Counted from the first letter of the stretch, positions 26,523 through 33,676 are shown. The stretch is DNA of 33,676 nucleotides from Aquibium sp. A9E412 (GCF_030398335.1 NZ_JAOAOP010000041.1:1-33676); one strand, 5' to 3'. Program-made: numbers and translations. Notes: generated from the letters alone by a model not told the origin.

Positions 26523-28580
26523 ATGTCGGCCCGTCAACTGAGCCAGGACCCGCTCTTGCAGCCCTACCGGCTGAAGCATTTGACCTTCAAGAACCGGGTG
26601 ATGTCGACCGCGCACGAGCCGGCCTATTCCGAGGACGGCATGCCGACCGCGCGCTACCGGCTCTACCACGCCGAGAAGGCGAAGGGCGGCATGGCGCTCA
26701 CCATGACGGCCGGCTCGGCGCTGGTCAGCCGCGACAGCCCGCCCGCCTTCGGCAATCTGCATGCCTGGGACGACGCCATCGTGCCGTGGCTGTCCGAGCT
26801 CGCCGAGGCGTGCCACGAGCACGACTGCAAGGTGATGATCCAGCTCACCCATCTCGGCCGCCGCACCGGCTGGAACAAGGGCGACTGGCTGCCGGTCCTG
26901 TCGGCCTCGCCGGTGCGCGAGCCGGCCCACCGCGCCTTTCCGAAGGAGGCGGAGGACTGGGACATCGAGCGCATCGTCGCCGACTATGCGGCGGCGGCCG
27001 AGCGCTGCCGCGCGGCCGGCCTCGACGGCATCGAGCTCGAGGCCTACGGCCACCTGATGGACAGCTTCTGGTCGCCGCTGACCAACCGGCGCGACGACGC
27101 CTTCGGCGGCGCGCTCGACAACCGGCTGCGCTTCACCTTCGCGGTGCTGTCGGCGATCCGCCGCGCCGTCGGGCCGGATTTCGTCGTCGGCGTGCGCATG
27201 GTCGCCGACGAGACCGTGGAAAGCGGGCTGACGCGCGCGGAGGGCGTGGAGATCGCCCGCCGGCTGGCCGACAGCGGCCAGGTCGACTTCCTCAACATCA
27301 TCCGCGGCACGATCGAGACCGACGCCGCGCTCACCCGGGTGATCCCGATCTCCGGCATGGCCAGCGCGCCGCATCTCGACTTCGCCGGCCAGGTGCGGGC
27401 GGAGACGAAGTTCCCGGTGTTCCACGCCGCGCGCATCGCCGACGTGGCGACGGCGCGCCACGCCATCGCCGAGGGCAAGCTCGACATGGTGGGCATGACC
27501 CGGCCGCACATCGCCGATCCGCACATCGTCGCCAAGGTGATGGCCGGCCAGGAGGACCGCATCCGCCCCTGCGTCGGCGCCACCTACTGCCTCGACCGCA
27601 TCTACGAGGGCGGCGAGGCGCTGTGCATCCACAACGCGGCGACCGGCCGCGAGGCGACGATCCCGCACGTCGTGGCGCGCAGCGCCGGGCCGGCGCGCCA
27701 CGTTGTCGTCGTCGGCGCCGGGCCGGCCGGGCTCGAGGCGGCGCGCGTGGCGGCCGAGCGCGGCCATCGTGTCACCGTGCTCGAGGCGGCCTCGCGCGCC
27801 GGCGGCCAGGTGGCGCTCGCCGCGCAGAACCCGCGCCGGCGCGAGCTTGTCGGCATCGTCGACTGGCGGCTCGCCGAGCTCGAGCGGCTCGGCGCGACGA
27901 TCCGCTACGACCACTGGGCGGAGGCCGACGACGTGCTGGCGCTGGCGCCGGACGTCGTCTTCGTGGCGACCGGCGGGCTGCCGCAGACGCCGCCGCTGTC
28001 GGCCGGCGACGACCTGGTCACGTCGAGCTGGGACATCGTCGCCGGCAGCGCGCGGCCGGCCGAGACCGTGCTGCTCTACGACGACAATGGCGGCCATCAG
28101 GGCATGACGGCGGCCGAGATGATCGCCCGCTCGGGTGCGGCGCTCGAGCTCGTCTCGCCGGAGCGCTTCTTCGCGCCGGAGATGGGCGGCATGAACCACG
28201 TGCCCTACATGCGCGCCTTCCACGAGCACGGCGTCACGGTGACCATCAACACGCGGCTCGTCGCGGTGCGCCGCGAGGGCAACGGCCTCATCGCCACGCT
28301 CGGCTCGGATTTCGCGCCGGACTGGCGGGCGGAGCGCCGCGTCGACCAGGTGGTGGTCGAGCACGGCACGGCTGCCAACGACGCGCTCTATTTCGCGCTC
28401 AAGCCGCATGCGGCGAACCGCGGCGCGCTGGACTACGCGGCGCTGGTCGGGGCGGGCGACATCGCGCCGCCGGTCGACGGCGCGCAGGGCTTCCGTCTCA
28501 TCCGCATCGGCGACGCGGTCGCCTCGCGCAACATCCACGCCGCCGTCTATGACGGCATCCGGACCGCCATGCGCATCTGA
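26523..28580 (+). CDS. Old-Yellow-Enzyme/TMADH-like flavoprotein, putative N-demethylase or enoate reductase
   Basis: Two-part flavin enzyme of 685 residues. Residues 1-345 are an FMN-binding TIM barrel of the Old Yellow Enzyme type (KNRVMSTAHEP, QLTHLGRR, YGHLMDSFWSP, DNRLRF). Residues 350-370 are the Fe-S segment, and from 393 a Rossmann NAD(P)/FAD domain begins with VVVVGAGPAGLEAARVA. TMADH-family enzymes bind 4Fe-4S with C-x2-C-x2-C-x12-C. Here C350, C356 and C368 are present but the second position is A353. Relatives include trimethylamine dehydrogenase, 2,4-dienoyl-CoA reductase and proposed N-methylproline demethylases. The neighbouring methyltransferase favours an N-methyl substrate (inference). 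ATG 26523 follows GGAGG by 4 bases. Confidence 0.9.
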   Translation: MSARQLSQDPLLQPYRLKHLTFKNRVMSTAHEPAYSEDGMPTARYRLYHAEKAKGGMALTMTAGSALVSRDSPPAFGNLHAWDDAIVPWLSELAEACHEHDCKVMIQLTHLGRRTGWNKGDWLPVLSASPVREPAHRAFPKEAEDWDIERIVADYAAAAERCRAAGLDGIELEAYGHLMDSFWSPLTNRRDDAFGGALDNRLRFTFAVLSAIRRAVGPDFVVGVRMVADETVESGLTRAEGVEIARRLADSGQVDFLNIIRGTIETDAALTRVIPISGMASAPHLDFAGQVRAETKFPVFHAARIADVATARHAIAEGKLDMVGMTRPHIADPHIVAKVMAGQEDRIRPCVGATYCLDRIYEGGEALCIHNAATGREATIPHVVARSAGPARHVVVVGAGPAGLEAARVAAERGHRVTVLEAASRAGGQVALAAQNPRRRELVGIVDWRLAELERLGATIRYDHWAEADDVLALAPDVVFVATGGLPQTPPLSAGDDLVTSSWDIVAGSARPAETVLLYDDNGGHQGMTAAEMIARSGAALELVSPERFFAPEMGGMNHVPYMRAFHEHGVTVTINTRLVAVRREGNGLIATLGSDFAPDWRAERRVDQVVVEHGTAANDALYFALKPHAANRGALDYAALVGAGDIAPPVDGAQGFRLIRIGDAVASRNIHAAVYDGIRTAMRI

Positions 28581-28679
28581 CGCGATCTGTGCGCCGGGGG
28601 TTGGAGCGCGGCGGCGATTGCCTCTATGACGGCAGCGCGGCGCCACGCGCCGCGCCACGCCGCACGAGGACGGAATGCC

Positions 28680-29534
28680 ATGACCGATACGCTGGACGGA
28701 AACGGCGCACAGCGCCGCGTCGAGGACACGATCCGCGCCTGGCCGGCGGCCGCGCTCGCCGCGACGCTGGAGAACGGCTCGCCGGTGCCCGGCGAGGACG
28801 GCGCGCTGCCGCCGCTGCGCCACTGGCTGCATTTCCTGCCGATCGAGCCGCTGTCGCGGGCCGGCGCCGACGGCCACGCGGCGACCGGCGGCTTCCTGCC
28901 GGACACCGGCCTGCCGCGGCGCATGTGGGCCGGCGGGCGGATCGCCTTCCACCGGCCGCTGCGCGTCGGCGAGCGCGCCGTGCGCACCTCGCGCGTGACC
29001 GGCGTCCGGGAGAAGGCCGGGCGCAGCGGGCCGCTCGTCTTCGTCACCGTGGTGCACGAGATCGCCGGACCGGACGGCCCGGCGCTGCGCGAGGAGCAGG
29101 ACCTGGTCTACCGGGCCGCGCCGCAGGTCGGCGCCGCCGTGCCGCAGGGGCCGGAAGCGCCCGACGACGCAGCCTGGCGCGAGGAGATCGACACCGGCCC
29201 GGTGCTGCTCTTCCGCTATTCGGCGCTCACCTTCAACAGCCACCGCATCCATTACGACCATCCCTACGTGACCGGGGTCGAGGGCTATGCCGCCCCGGTG
29301 GTGCACGGCCCGCTGATGGCCACGCTGATGGCCGATCTCGCCTGCAAGCAGGCGCCCGGCCGCCGGCTCGCGCGCTTTTCCTTCCGCGGCGTCGCGCCGG
29401 CGCTCGCCGGCGAGCCGCTGACGGTGGCCGGCCGGCCGGAGGGCGCCGACGGCGCGGTCTTGTGGACGGCGCAGGGCGGCCGGCTGTGCATGCAGGGCGA
29501 GGCGGGCTTCGCCGCGGCGGAGGCCGGCCTGTGA
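28680..29534 (+). CDS. HTD2-like / mesaconyl-C4-CoA hydratase-like hot-dog protein
   Basis: Predicted cytosolic hydratase of 284 residues with two hot-dog halves. The N-half has the LRHWLHFLP segment near 46-54 and the GGFLPDTGLPRRMWAGG motif. The C-half has FRYSALTFNSHRIHYD (about 178-193) and VVHGPL near 208, the hallmark of HTD2-like/mesaconyl-C4-CoA hydratases. The family adds water to, or removes it from, an enoyl-thioester. ATG 28680 has GAGGA 9 bases upstream. It is the last gene of the LysR-linked operon, 99 bases after the flavoprotein. No CoA ligase or transferase is nearby, so the thioester must be made elsewhere. Confidence 0.85.
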   Translation: MTDTLDGNGAQRRVEDTIRAWPAAALAATLENGSPVPGEDGALPPLRHWLHFLPIEPLSRAGADGHAATGGFLPDTGLPRRMWAGGRIAFHRPLRVGERAVRTSRVTGVREKAGRSGPLVFVTVVHEIAGPDGPALREEQDLVYRAAPQVGAAVPQGPEAPDDAAWREEIDTGPVLLFRYSALTFNSHRIHYDHPYVTGVEGYAAPVVHGPLMATLMADLACKQAPGRRLARFSFRGVAPALAGEPLTVAGRPEGADGAVLWTAQGGRLCMQGEAGFAAAEAGL

Positions 29535-29550
29535 CCGTCGGCCGCGCAGT

Positions 29551-29566
29551 GTTGCGCGAATGCAAC
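29551..29566. promoter_or_regulatory. GTTGC-N6-GCAAC palindrome
   Basis: A perfect 5-bp inverted repeat with a 6-base centre lies between the hydratase stop and the small secreted-protein gene. The size suits a dimeric repressor, but I do not recognise the regulator. Confidence 0.3.
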
Positions 29567-29621
29567 GAATCGGCCGGCCCGGCCCACCGTGCCGCCACAA
29601 TCGGCCGCTAACGCCGGCCTC

Positions 29622-29954
29622 ATGCGCAGCGTGCTCCATCTTCTGACCCTTGCGGTCCTGGCCTTCGGCCTGGTCGTCCACACCGTGGCGGCCGCGCCGG
29701 CTGCGCCGGACGGACGCTGCGCCAACCGGGTGGTCGCCGGCCAGCCGGTGCAGCCGATGCTCGCCTCCGAGCCGGCCGGCCTCGCGCAGCCGGCGAGCCT
29801 GCCGACGCCCGGCTGCAAGAGCCCGTGGCTGATCGTGTCCGTCGACGTCGTCGCCGGGTCGGCCGACGTGCCGCTCGAGCGCGTCACGGCCTCGCCGCAC
29901 CCCTCCTGGATGCCCGGCCGCATGCTGCGGCCGCCGATCTTTCTCCGCGTCTGA
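29622..29954 (+). CDS. Small predicted secreted protein, unknown function
   Basis: I do not recognise this 110-residue protein. From ATG 29622 it begins with a short Arg-containing start and a hydrophobic run (LLTLAVLAFGLVVHTVAA), a good Sec signal peptide with cleavage near residue 25. The mature part is Pro/Ala-rich with two cysteines (GRCANR and PGCKSP) that could form a disulfide. Codon use is strongly GC3-biased, like the neighbours, which supports coding. No clear ribosome site is visible; an earlier in-frame ATG at 29589 would add 11 residues. It sits alone, 87 bases after the hydratase and before the L,D-transpeptidase. Confidence 0.5.
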   Translation: MRSVLHLLTLAVLAFGLVVHTVAAAPAAPDGRCANRVVAGQPVQPMLASEPAGLAQPASLPTPGCKSPWLIVSVDVVAGSADVPLERVTASPHPSWMPGRMLRPPIFLRV

Positions 29955-30101
29955 CCGGCCGGCGCCGGCGGCGGGGGCTTTCGGGCCCCGCCACGCCCGG
30001 CCGGCCTTGCCACGCAGGTCGCCATGCGGCCCGCGGAACCGGAATCCGACCCGTCGCCGCCGCCCGCGCGGCCGCACGGGCAAGACTCGAGACGAGCATC
30101 C

Positions 30102-30854
30102 ATGAGCGAGATCTTCGCACCCGCGCCCGGCGAGGGCGCTCCGAAAGCAGCCCCGTCCAGCAGACCGGCGGCGATCGGCCGCCGCGGCGTCCTTGCCGGC
30201 CTCGGCGCGCTGGCGCTGTCGGGCTGCGTGTCGACGCGCCAGCCCGCGCCGCTGCCCGAGCCCAAGCCTGAGCCGAAGCCGGTGGTGCCGGCGATGTACC
30301 GGGCGATCCACGACGAGCCGTTTCCGATCCCCGCGGTCGACACGAGCCAGCTCGAGCGCCGCTTCTGGCGCCAGGAGGTCGACTATCCGACCGACGAGGC
30401 GGTCGGCACGCTGATCGTCGACACGCCGGCCAAGTATCTCTACCACGTGCGGCCGGGCGGCCGCGCCATGCGCTACGGCATCGGCGTCGGCCGGCAGGGC
30501 TTCTCCTGGTCGGGCCGCGCGATCGTCGCCTACAAGCGCGAATGGCCGCGCTGGACGCCGCCCGACGACATGGTCGCGCGCCAGCCCGAGCTCGAGCCCT
30601 ACAGCATCGACAATGGCGGCATGGACCCGGGACCGCGCAACCCGCTCGGCGCGCGCTCGCTCTACATCCACAAGGACGGCCGCGACACGCTCTACCGCGT
30701 GCACGGCACGCCGGAGGCCTGGAGCATCGGCAAGGCGGTGTCGTCGGGCTGCATCCGGCTGATCAACCAGGACATCATCCACCTGCACGACCAGGTGCGC
30801 GACGGCAGCACCATCGTGGTCATTCCCGACCCGTCGGCCAACCTGACGGTGTGA
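30102..30854 (+). CDS. L,D-transpeptidase (YkuD) lipoprotein
   Basis: Envelope enzyme that makes 3-3 peptidoglycan cross-links or attaches proteins to peptidoglycan, 250 residues. A twin-arginine-like GRRGVLAGL precedes a lipobox LSGC with C42, so it is probably exported by Tat or Sec and lipidated. A Pro-rich spacer (48-64) leads to the YkuD domain (about 103-245), with H201 (VHGT) and the catalytic C217 in SSGCIRL. The start ATG 30102 puts the RR motif near residue 27; an in-frame ATG at 30024 is possible but would add a hydrophilic tail. Such enzymes are often numerous in Hyphomicrobiales, where 3-3 links dominate. Confidence 0.92.
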   Translation: MSEIFAPAPGEGAPKAAPSSRPAAIGRRGVLAGLGALALSGCVSTRQPAPLPEPKPEPKPVVPAMYRAIHDEPFPIPAVDTSQLERRFWRQEVDYPTDEAVGTLIVDTPAKYLYHVRPGGRAMRYGIGVGRQGFSWSGRAIVAYKREWPRWTPPDDMVARQPELEPYSIDNGGMDPGPRNPLGARSLYIHKDGRDTLYRVHGTPEAWSIGKAVSSGCIRLINQDIIHLHDQVRDGSTIVVIPDPSANLTV

Positions 30855-30932
30855 CGGCACGGCCGGCAGGCGGCGCGGCGCCCGGCGCCCGCCGCCGGCA
30901 GGGAGCGGCAGCGTACGCAGGGCCGCGCCGAC

Positions 30933-30958
30933 GGAACCTTCGTCGCCCGGTGGCCATT
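30933..30958 (+). promoter_or_regulatory. Candidate EcfG-type (general stress) promoter for the PRC-barrel gene
   Basis: GGAAC at 30933-30937, a 17-base spacer and CATT at 30955-30958 resemble the alphaproteobacterial EcfG consensus GGAAC-N16/17-CGTT with one mismatch. It ends 77 bases before the start codon. TTGACT at 30957-30962 overlaps it but has no fair -10 behind it. Confidence 0.35.
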
Positions 30959-31035
30959 GACTCCGCGATCGCGGCGCTGCGCGAGGCGCCGGCGCCGTGC
31001 GACCGCAAATGTCACCCGAGCGATGGAGGACAGCC

Positions 31036-32064
31036 GTGAAACATCTGATGCTGCACACCAGCGTGATCGCCCTGCTGATGGGCGGGAGCGCCTTCGCGCA
31101 GGACCAGAACCAGACCGGCGAGCAGACCCGGGCCGCCGACACCCAGCAGATGGAGACCCAGGGCGACGGCTCCGGGAACCAGGCCGCCGGCGAGCAGGCG
31201 TCCGACCGTCAGGCGACGGGCCAGCAGGCCGCCGACCAGCAGGCAAACGGCGGCCAGAGCCAGGGCGTCGAGGTCATCGCGCTCAATTCCTGGGGCTATG
31301 ACGATATCTACGCCGAGGGCCTCAGCTACGAGCGCATGATCGACGATGCCGACGTGCTCGGCCCGACCGGCGAGGAGATCGGCGACGTCGAGAACGTGCT
31401 GATCGACGACACCGGCCAGGCGGTCGCGCTGATCGCCGAGGTCGGCGGCTTCTGGGACATCGGCGACACCCATGTCAGCGTGCCGTGGTCGGAGATCGAG
31501 ATCTCCGTCGGCGGCGACGAGATCATGATCCCGGTGCGCGAGGAGACGGTCGACGACTACTGGGTCGGCGACGGCGCGGGCTTCTTCTTCCGCGACGAGG
31601 CGCAGAGCGCCCAGGTGGTCGACGACGACCTGCAGACCGGCGCCAATGTGTGGAAGGCGACCGATCTGGTCGGCGACTATGCCTATCTGACCGGCAACGA
31701 CGCCTATGGCTACGTCAACGACCTGATCTTCACCAGCGACGGCAAGCTCGACGCGGTGGTGGTCAATGCGCGCGGCGCCGGTGCGCCGGGCTACTACGCC
31801 TACCCCTACACGGGCTACGGCGTCGGCTGGAACCCCGGTGCGGCCCGCTACGACATGCCCTATGCGCGCGACGACATCGCGGTGATCGAGACCTTCGAGT
31901 ACGACCGCATGCAGCGCGGCCAGGGCGTCGACACGCAGGCGACCAGCGCCTCGATCGAGGGCAACGCCGATGCCCCCGACATGGAGACCCAGGACATGGG
32001 CACGCAGGACATGGACGAGGGCATGGCCGGCGAGGACAGCCGGATCGAGCCGACCAACCAGTAG
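31036..32064 (+). CDS. Secreted protein with two PRC-barrel domains
   Basis: Predicted periplasmic protein of 342 residues. The start is GTG 31036 with GGAGGA 5 bases upstream; an in-frame ATG at 30997 lacks such a site. Residues 1-21 are a signal peptide ending AFA-QD. A Gln/Ala/Asp-rich disordered stretch (about 22-75) precedes the first PRC-barrel (about 92-160, with VLGPTGEEIGDVENVLID) and a second (about 200-260, with GYVNDLIFTSDGKLDAVVV). The tail is Met/Asp/Gln-rich with short METQDMGTQDMD repeats. PRC-barrels are protein or RNA contact modules. Secreted pairs are common in stress regulons of Hyphomicrobiales, but their task is unknown. Confidence 0.88.
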   Translation: MKHLMLHTSVIALLMGGSAFAQDQNQTGEQTRAADTQQMETQGDGSGNQAAGEQASDRQATGQQAADQQANGGQSQGVEVIALNSWGYDDIYAEGLSYERMIDDADVLGPTGEEIGDVENVLIDDTGQAVALIAEVGGFWDIGDTHVSVPWSEIEISVGGDEIMIPVREETVDDYWVGDGAGFFFRDEAQSAQVVDDDLQTGANVWKATDLVGDYAYLTGNDAYGYVNDLIFTSDGKLDAVVVNARGAGAPGYYAYPYTGYGVGWNPGAARYDMPYARDDIAVIETFEYDRMQRGQGVDTQATSASIEGNADAPDMETQDMGTQDMDEGMAGEDSRIEPTNQ

Positions 32065-32104
32065 CCGGGCGTGCGGCCGGCTGCGGTCGCCCCCGCGCGT
32101 CGAG

Positions 32105-32138
32105 CGCCCTGCCGGCTCCCGCCGGCGGGGCGTTTTTT
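32105..32138 (+). terminator. Intrinsic terminator of the PRC-barrel gene
   Basis: A 12-bp stem with one wobble (32105-32116 with 32121-32132), loop TCCC, then six T residues (32133-32138). It starts 41 bases after the PRC-barrel stop. Confidence 0.88.
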
Positions 32139-32232
32139 CGCGCGCCGCCCGGTCTGACCGCCGGGTGCCGCCGTCCGGCGGCCCGACCGTGCGGCCCCGA
32201 GAGACAGGCCCCGGTGGCGTGCGAGGGGCGCG

Positions 32233-33111
32233 TCAGCCCTTCGGTGCCGGGCCCGGGCCGCGGTCGAGGTGGCGGCGCGCCACGTGCAGTGCCACGGCCG
32301 CAGCGTTCGACACGTTGAGCGAGCGGATGCGGCCGGGCAGCGCCAGGCGCGCCAGCGTGGCGACCGTCTCGCGCGTCTTGTGGCGCAGGCCCTTGCCCTC
32401 GGCGCCGAGCACCAGCGCGACGCGCGCGCCGTCCAGCGCGTCTTCGAGATCGTGCGGCGCGTCGGAATCGAGGCCGACGGTCTGGAAGCCGGCCGCCGCC
32501 AGCCGCTCCAGCGCCTCGGCCAGGTTGCGCACCTCGAGATGGCCGATCGCCTCCAGCGCGCCGGAGGCGGCCTTGGCCAGCACGCCCGATTCGGCCGGGC
32601 TGTGGCGCGCCGTCGTCACCAGCGCGTCGGCGCCGAAGGCGACGGCCGAGCGCATGATGGCGCCGACATTATGCGGGTCGGTCACCTGGTCGAGCACGAG
32701 CACCAGCCGCGCCGCGCCGAGCGCGTCGAGCGTCGCCGGCCTGAGCGGCTCGGCCTCGATCGCCACGCCCTGGTGCACGGCCTCGGCGCCGGCGAAGGCG
32801 TCGAGCGCGCGCGGCTCGGCGAGCTCGACGGGAAAGGCGAGGGCGGCCGGATCGTCGATCCCGAGCCGGCGGGCGGCGTTGCGCGTCACCAGCATGCGGC
32901 GCACCACGCGGGCCGGGTTGTCGAGCGCGGCGCGCACCGTGTGCAGGCCGTAGAGCCGCACCAGCCCGTCGCCTGCTTCGGCGGCCTGCGCGCCGCCGGC
33001 ACGGCGCTTGCGCACGGGCTGCGGCGGCCCGCCCTTGGCCGCGCGGTGGGCGCGGCGCAGGCGCGCATAGTGGCTGTCCTTGGGGCTGCCCCCGTCTTGG
33101 TCGCGGCTCAT
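32233..33111 (-). CDS. rlmB: 23S rRNA 2'-O-ribose methyltransferase, RlmB/TrmH family
   Basis: SPOUT-class S-adenosylmethionine enzyme of 292 residues that methylates a ribose 2'-OH in 23S rRNA (G2251 in E. coli). A basic disordered N-terminus (1-48) precedes the substrate-binding domain starting LYGLHTVRAAL. The three trefoil-knot motifs are clear: NVGAIMRSA (148-156), LGAEGKGL and SLNVSNAAAVAL. Start ATG 33109-33111; the open frame continues upstream but without a better start. The place next to tRNA-Tyr, tRNA-Gly and tuf is a common alphaproteobacterial order. TrmH-type tRNA specificity cannot be excluded. Confidence 0.93.
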   Translation of the reverse strand: MSRDQDGGSPKDSHYARLRRAHRAAKGGPPQPVRKRRAGGAQAAEAGDGLVRLYGLHTVRAALDNPARVVRRMLVTRNAARRLGIDDPAALAFPVELAEPRALDAFAGAEAVHQGVAIEAEPLRPATLDALGAARLVLVLDQVTDPHNVGAIMRSAVAFGADALVTTARHSPAESGVLAKAASGALEAIGHLEVRNLAEALERLAAAGFQTVGLDSDAPHDLEDALDGARVALVLGAEGKGLRHKTRETVATLARLALPGRIRSLNVSNAAAVALHVARRHLDRGPGPAPKG

Positions 33112-33199
33112 GGCGCGCCTATATACCGGCTGGCCGGCGCGGTCACCAGCGGCGTGCGGCGGCGGGCGCCGATTTGCCGGAAAATGGCCCGCCGCGCTG

Positions 33200-33228
33200 T
33201 TGACAGCACCAAGGCGCCTCGCCATAAG
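33200..33228 (+). promoter_or_regulatory. Strong promoter for the tRNA-Tyr / tRNA-Gly / tuf block
   Basis: A perfect TTGACA at 33200-33205, a 17-base spacer and CATAAG at 33223-33228. It is about 60 bases before tRNA-Tyr and divergent from rlmB. It is the best -35 element in the window. Confidence 0.7.
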
Positions 33229-33287
33229 GCGCAGCGCAGAGACCGCAGTGCCGGTCGCCTGCGCCTCGCGGCCCGGTTCCGTCAGAC

Positions 33288-33372
33288 GGAGGGGTGTCCG
33301 AGTGGTTAAAGGAGACGGACTGTAAATCCGTTGGCTATGCCTACGCTGGTTCGAATCCAGCCCCCTCCACCA
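33288..33372 (+). tRNA. tRNA-Tyr (anticodon GTA)
   Basis: A class II tRNA of 85 bases with a long variable arm and encoded CCA. The acceptor GGAGGGG pairs with CCCCTCC, the anticodon stem ACGGA/TCCGT encloses CTGTAAA, and the T arm has GGTTCGAATCC. It is charged by TyrS, encoded at 6745-7998. Confidence 0.97.
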
Positions 33373-33394
33373 CCGGCCGGACTGCCAGACGCGC

Positions 33395-33468
33395 GCGGGT
33401 ATAGCTCAATGGTAGAGCAGCAGCCTTCCAAGCTGAATATGCGGGTTCGATTCCCGCTACCCGCTCCA
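33395..33468 (+). tRNA. tRNA-Gly (anticodon TCC)
   Basis: A 74-base tRNA with encoded CCA, 22 bases after tRNA-Tyr and surely co-transcribed. The acceptor GCGGGTA pairs with TACCCGC, the D arm is GCTC/GAGC, the anticodon loop is CTTCCAA, and the T arm has GGTTCGATTCC. The top anticodon-stem pair is a G/A mismatch. Confidence 0.96.
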
Positions 33469-33504
33469 GCCGGCCGGGCGGCCCGGCGGCACGGCCATTG
33501 CGGC

Positions 33505-33533
33505 CTTGTCTTTTCCCGCCTTTGCCGCTAAGC
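33505..33533 (+). promoter_or_regulatory. Candidate tuf-proximal promoter
   Basis: CTTGTC at 33505-33510, 17 bases, then CTAAGC at 33528-33533. This fits the rhizobial housekeeping pattern CTTGAC-N17-CTATAT in part, and lies 48 bases before the tuf start. It would let tuf be expressed beyond the tRNA transcript. Confidence 0.45.
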
Positions 33534-33581
33534 GCCCCGGCATCGCACACCAACCTGTCACGCCTCCCAAGGGAAGTTGAA

Positions 33582-33676
33582 ATGGCCAAAGGTAAATTTG
33601 AGCGCACGAAGCCGCATGTGAACATCGGGACGATTGGTCACGTTGACCACGGCAAGACGTCCCTGACGGCGGCGAT
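33582..33676 (+). CDS. tuf: Elongation factor Tu, N-terminal part only
   Basis: The window ends in this gene; about 31 residues are present. They read [18 protein letters not shown] and then HVDHGKTSL, the EF-Tu N-terminus with the G1 P-loop GHVDHGKT complete. EF-Tu brings aminoacyl-tRNA to the ribosome with GTP. ATG 33582 has AAGGGAAG 5 bases upstream. It follows tRNA-Tyr and tRNA-Gly, a usual alphaproteobacterial order. Its codons (AAA, GGT, TTT) are less GC-biased at first, typical of highly expressed genes. Confidence 0.97.
   Translation, partial: MAKGKFERTKPHVNIGTIGHVDHGKTSLTAA

Noticed and set aside
26508-31142. A very long antisense open frame (over 1500 codons) opposite the catabolic operon and the L,D-transpeptidase
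   Set aside because: It is antisense to several well-supported genes, shows no family motifs, and is expected where GC content is so high that stop codons are rare.

Overview
The window is a stretch of chromosome from a very GC-rich alphaproteobacterium (about 70% G+C by eye), most likely in the order Hyphomicrobiales (Rhizobiales). Supporting marks are a sufS2-B-C-D-S-T-A operon headed by an Irr-type iron control element, an Omp25/31-family porin, a tRNA-Tyr / tRNA-Gly / tuf block behind rlmB, and a repeat resembling the intergenic elements of rhizobia. I cannot name the genus.

Layout. 1-9 may be the last codons of an upstream gene. 130-1261 is prfB with its programmed +1 frameshift. 1391-3282 (minus) holds an M23 envelope peptidase behind a Bcp-type peroxiredoxin. 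3378-6731 is a large AsmA/YhdP-like envelope protein. 6745-9231 is the divergent pair tyrS / anmK. 9314-9988 (minus) is a small alpha/beta hydrolase. 10218-17397 is the seven-gene SUF iron-sulfur assembly operon. 17503-19970 holds a GFA-family protein, a TfoX N-domain protein and a DEAD-box RNA helicase. 20401-21201 is an outer-membrane beta-barrel with a clear terminator. 21398-22171 (minus) is NAD kinase, followed by tRNA-Thr(TGT).

22521-29534 is the accessory part: a LysR regulator divergent from four same-strand genes. These encode an MttB-superfamily methyltransferase with no internal amber codon, an enolase-superfamily enzyme, an Old-Yellow-Enzyme/TMADH-like flavoprotein and an HTD2-like hot-dog hydratase. 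I read it as a catabolic operon for an N-methylated (betaine-like) or related acid substrate. Two of its enzymes lack textbook active-site or cofactor residues, so the substrate and chemistry look undescribed. This is the best candidate for a new system here.

29622-32064 carries a small predicted secreted protein, an L,D-transpeptidase lipoprotein and a secreted PRC-barrel protein with a good terminator. 32233-33111 (minus) is an RlmB-type rRNA methyltransferase. 33288-33676 is tRNA-Tyr, tRNA-Gly and the start of tuf, with strong promoter candidates.

Most of the window is housekeeping: translation (prfB, tyrS, tRNAs, tuf, rlmB), Fe-S biogenesis, envelope maintenance and NADP supply. There are no transposases, integrases, CRISPR arrays or prophage genes. 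The only intergenic stretch over 300 bases is 19971-20400. Functions are assigned from recognisable motifs read by eye; no database search was run.
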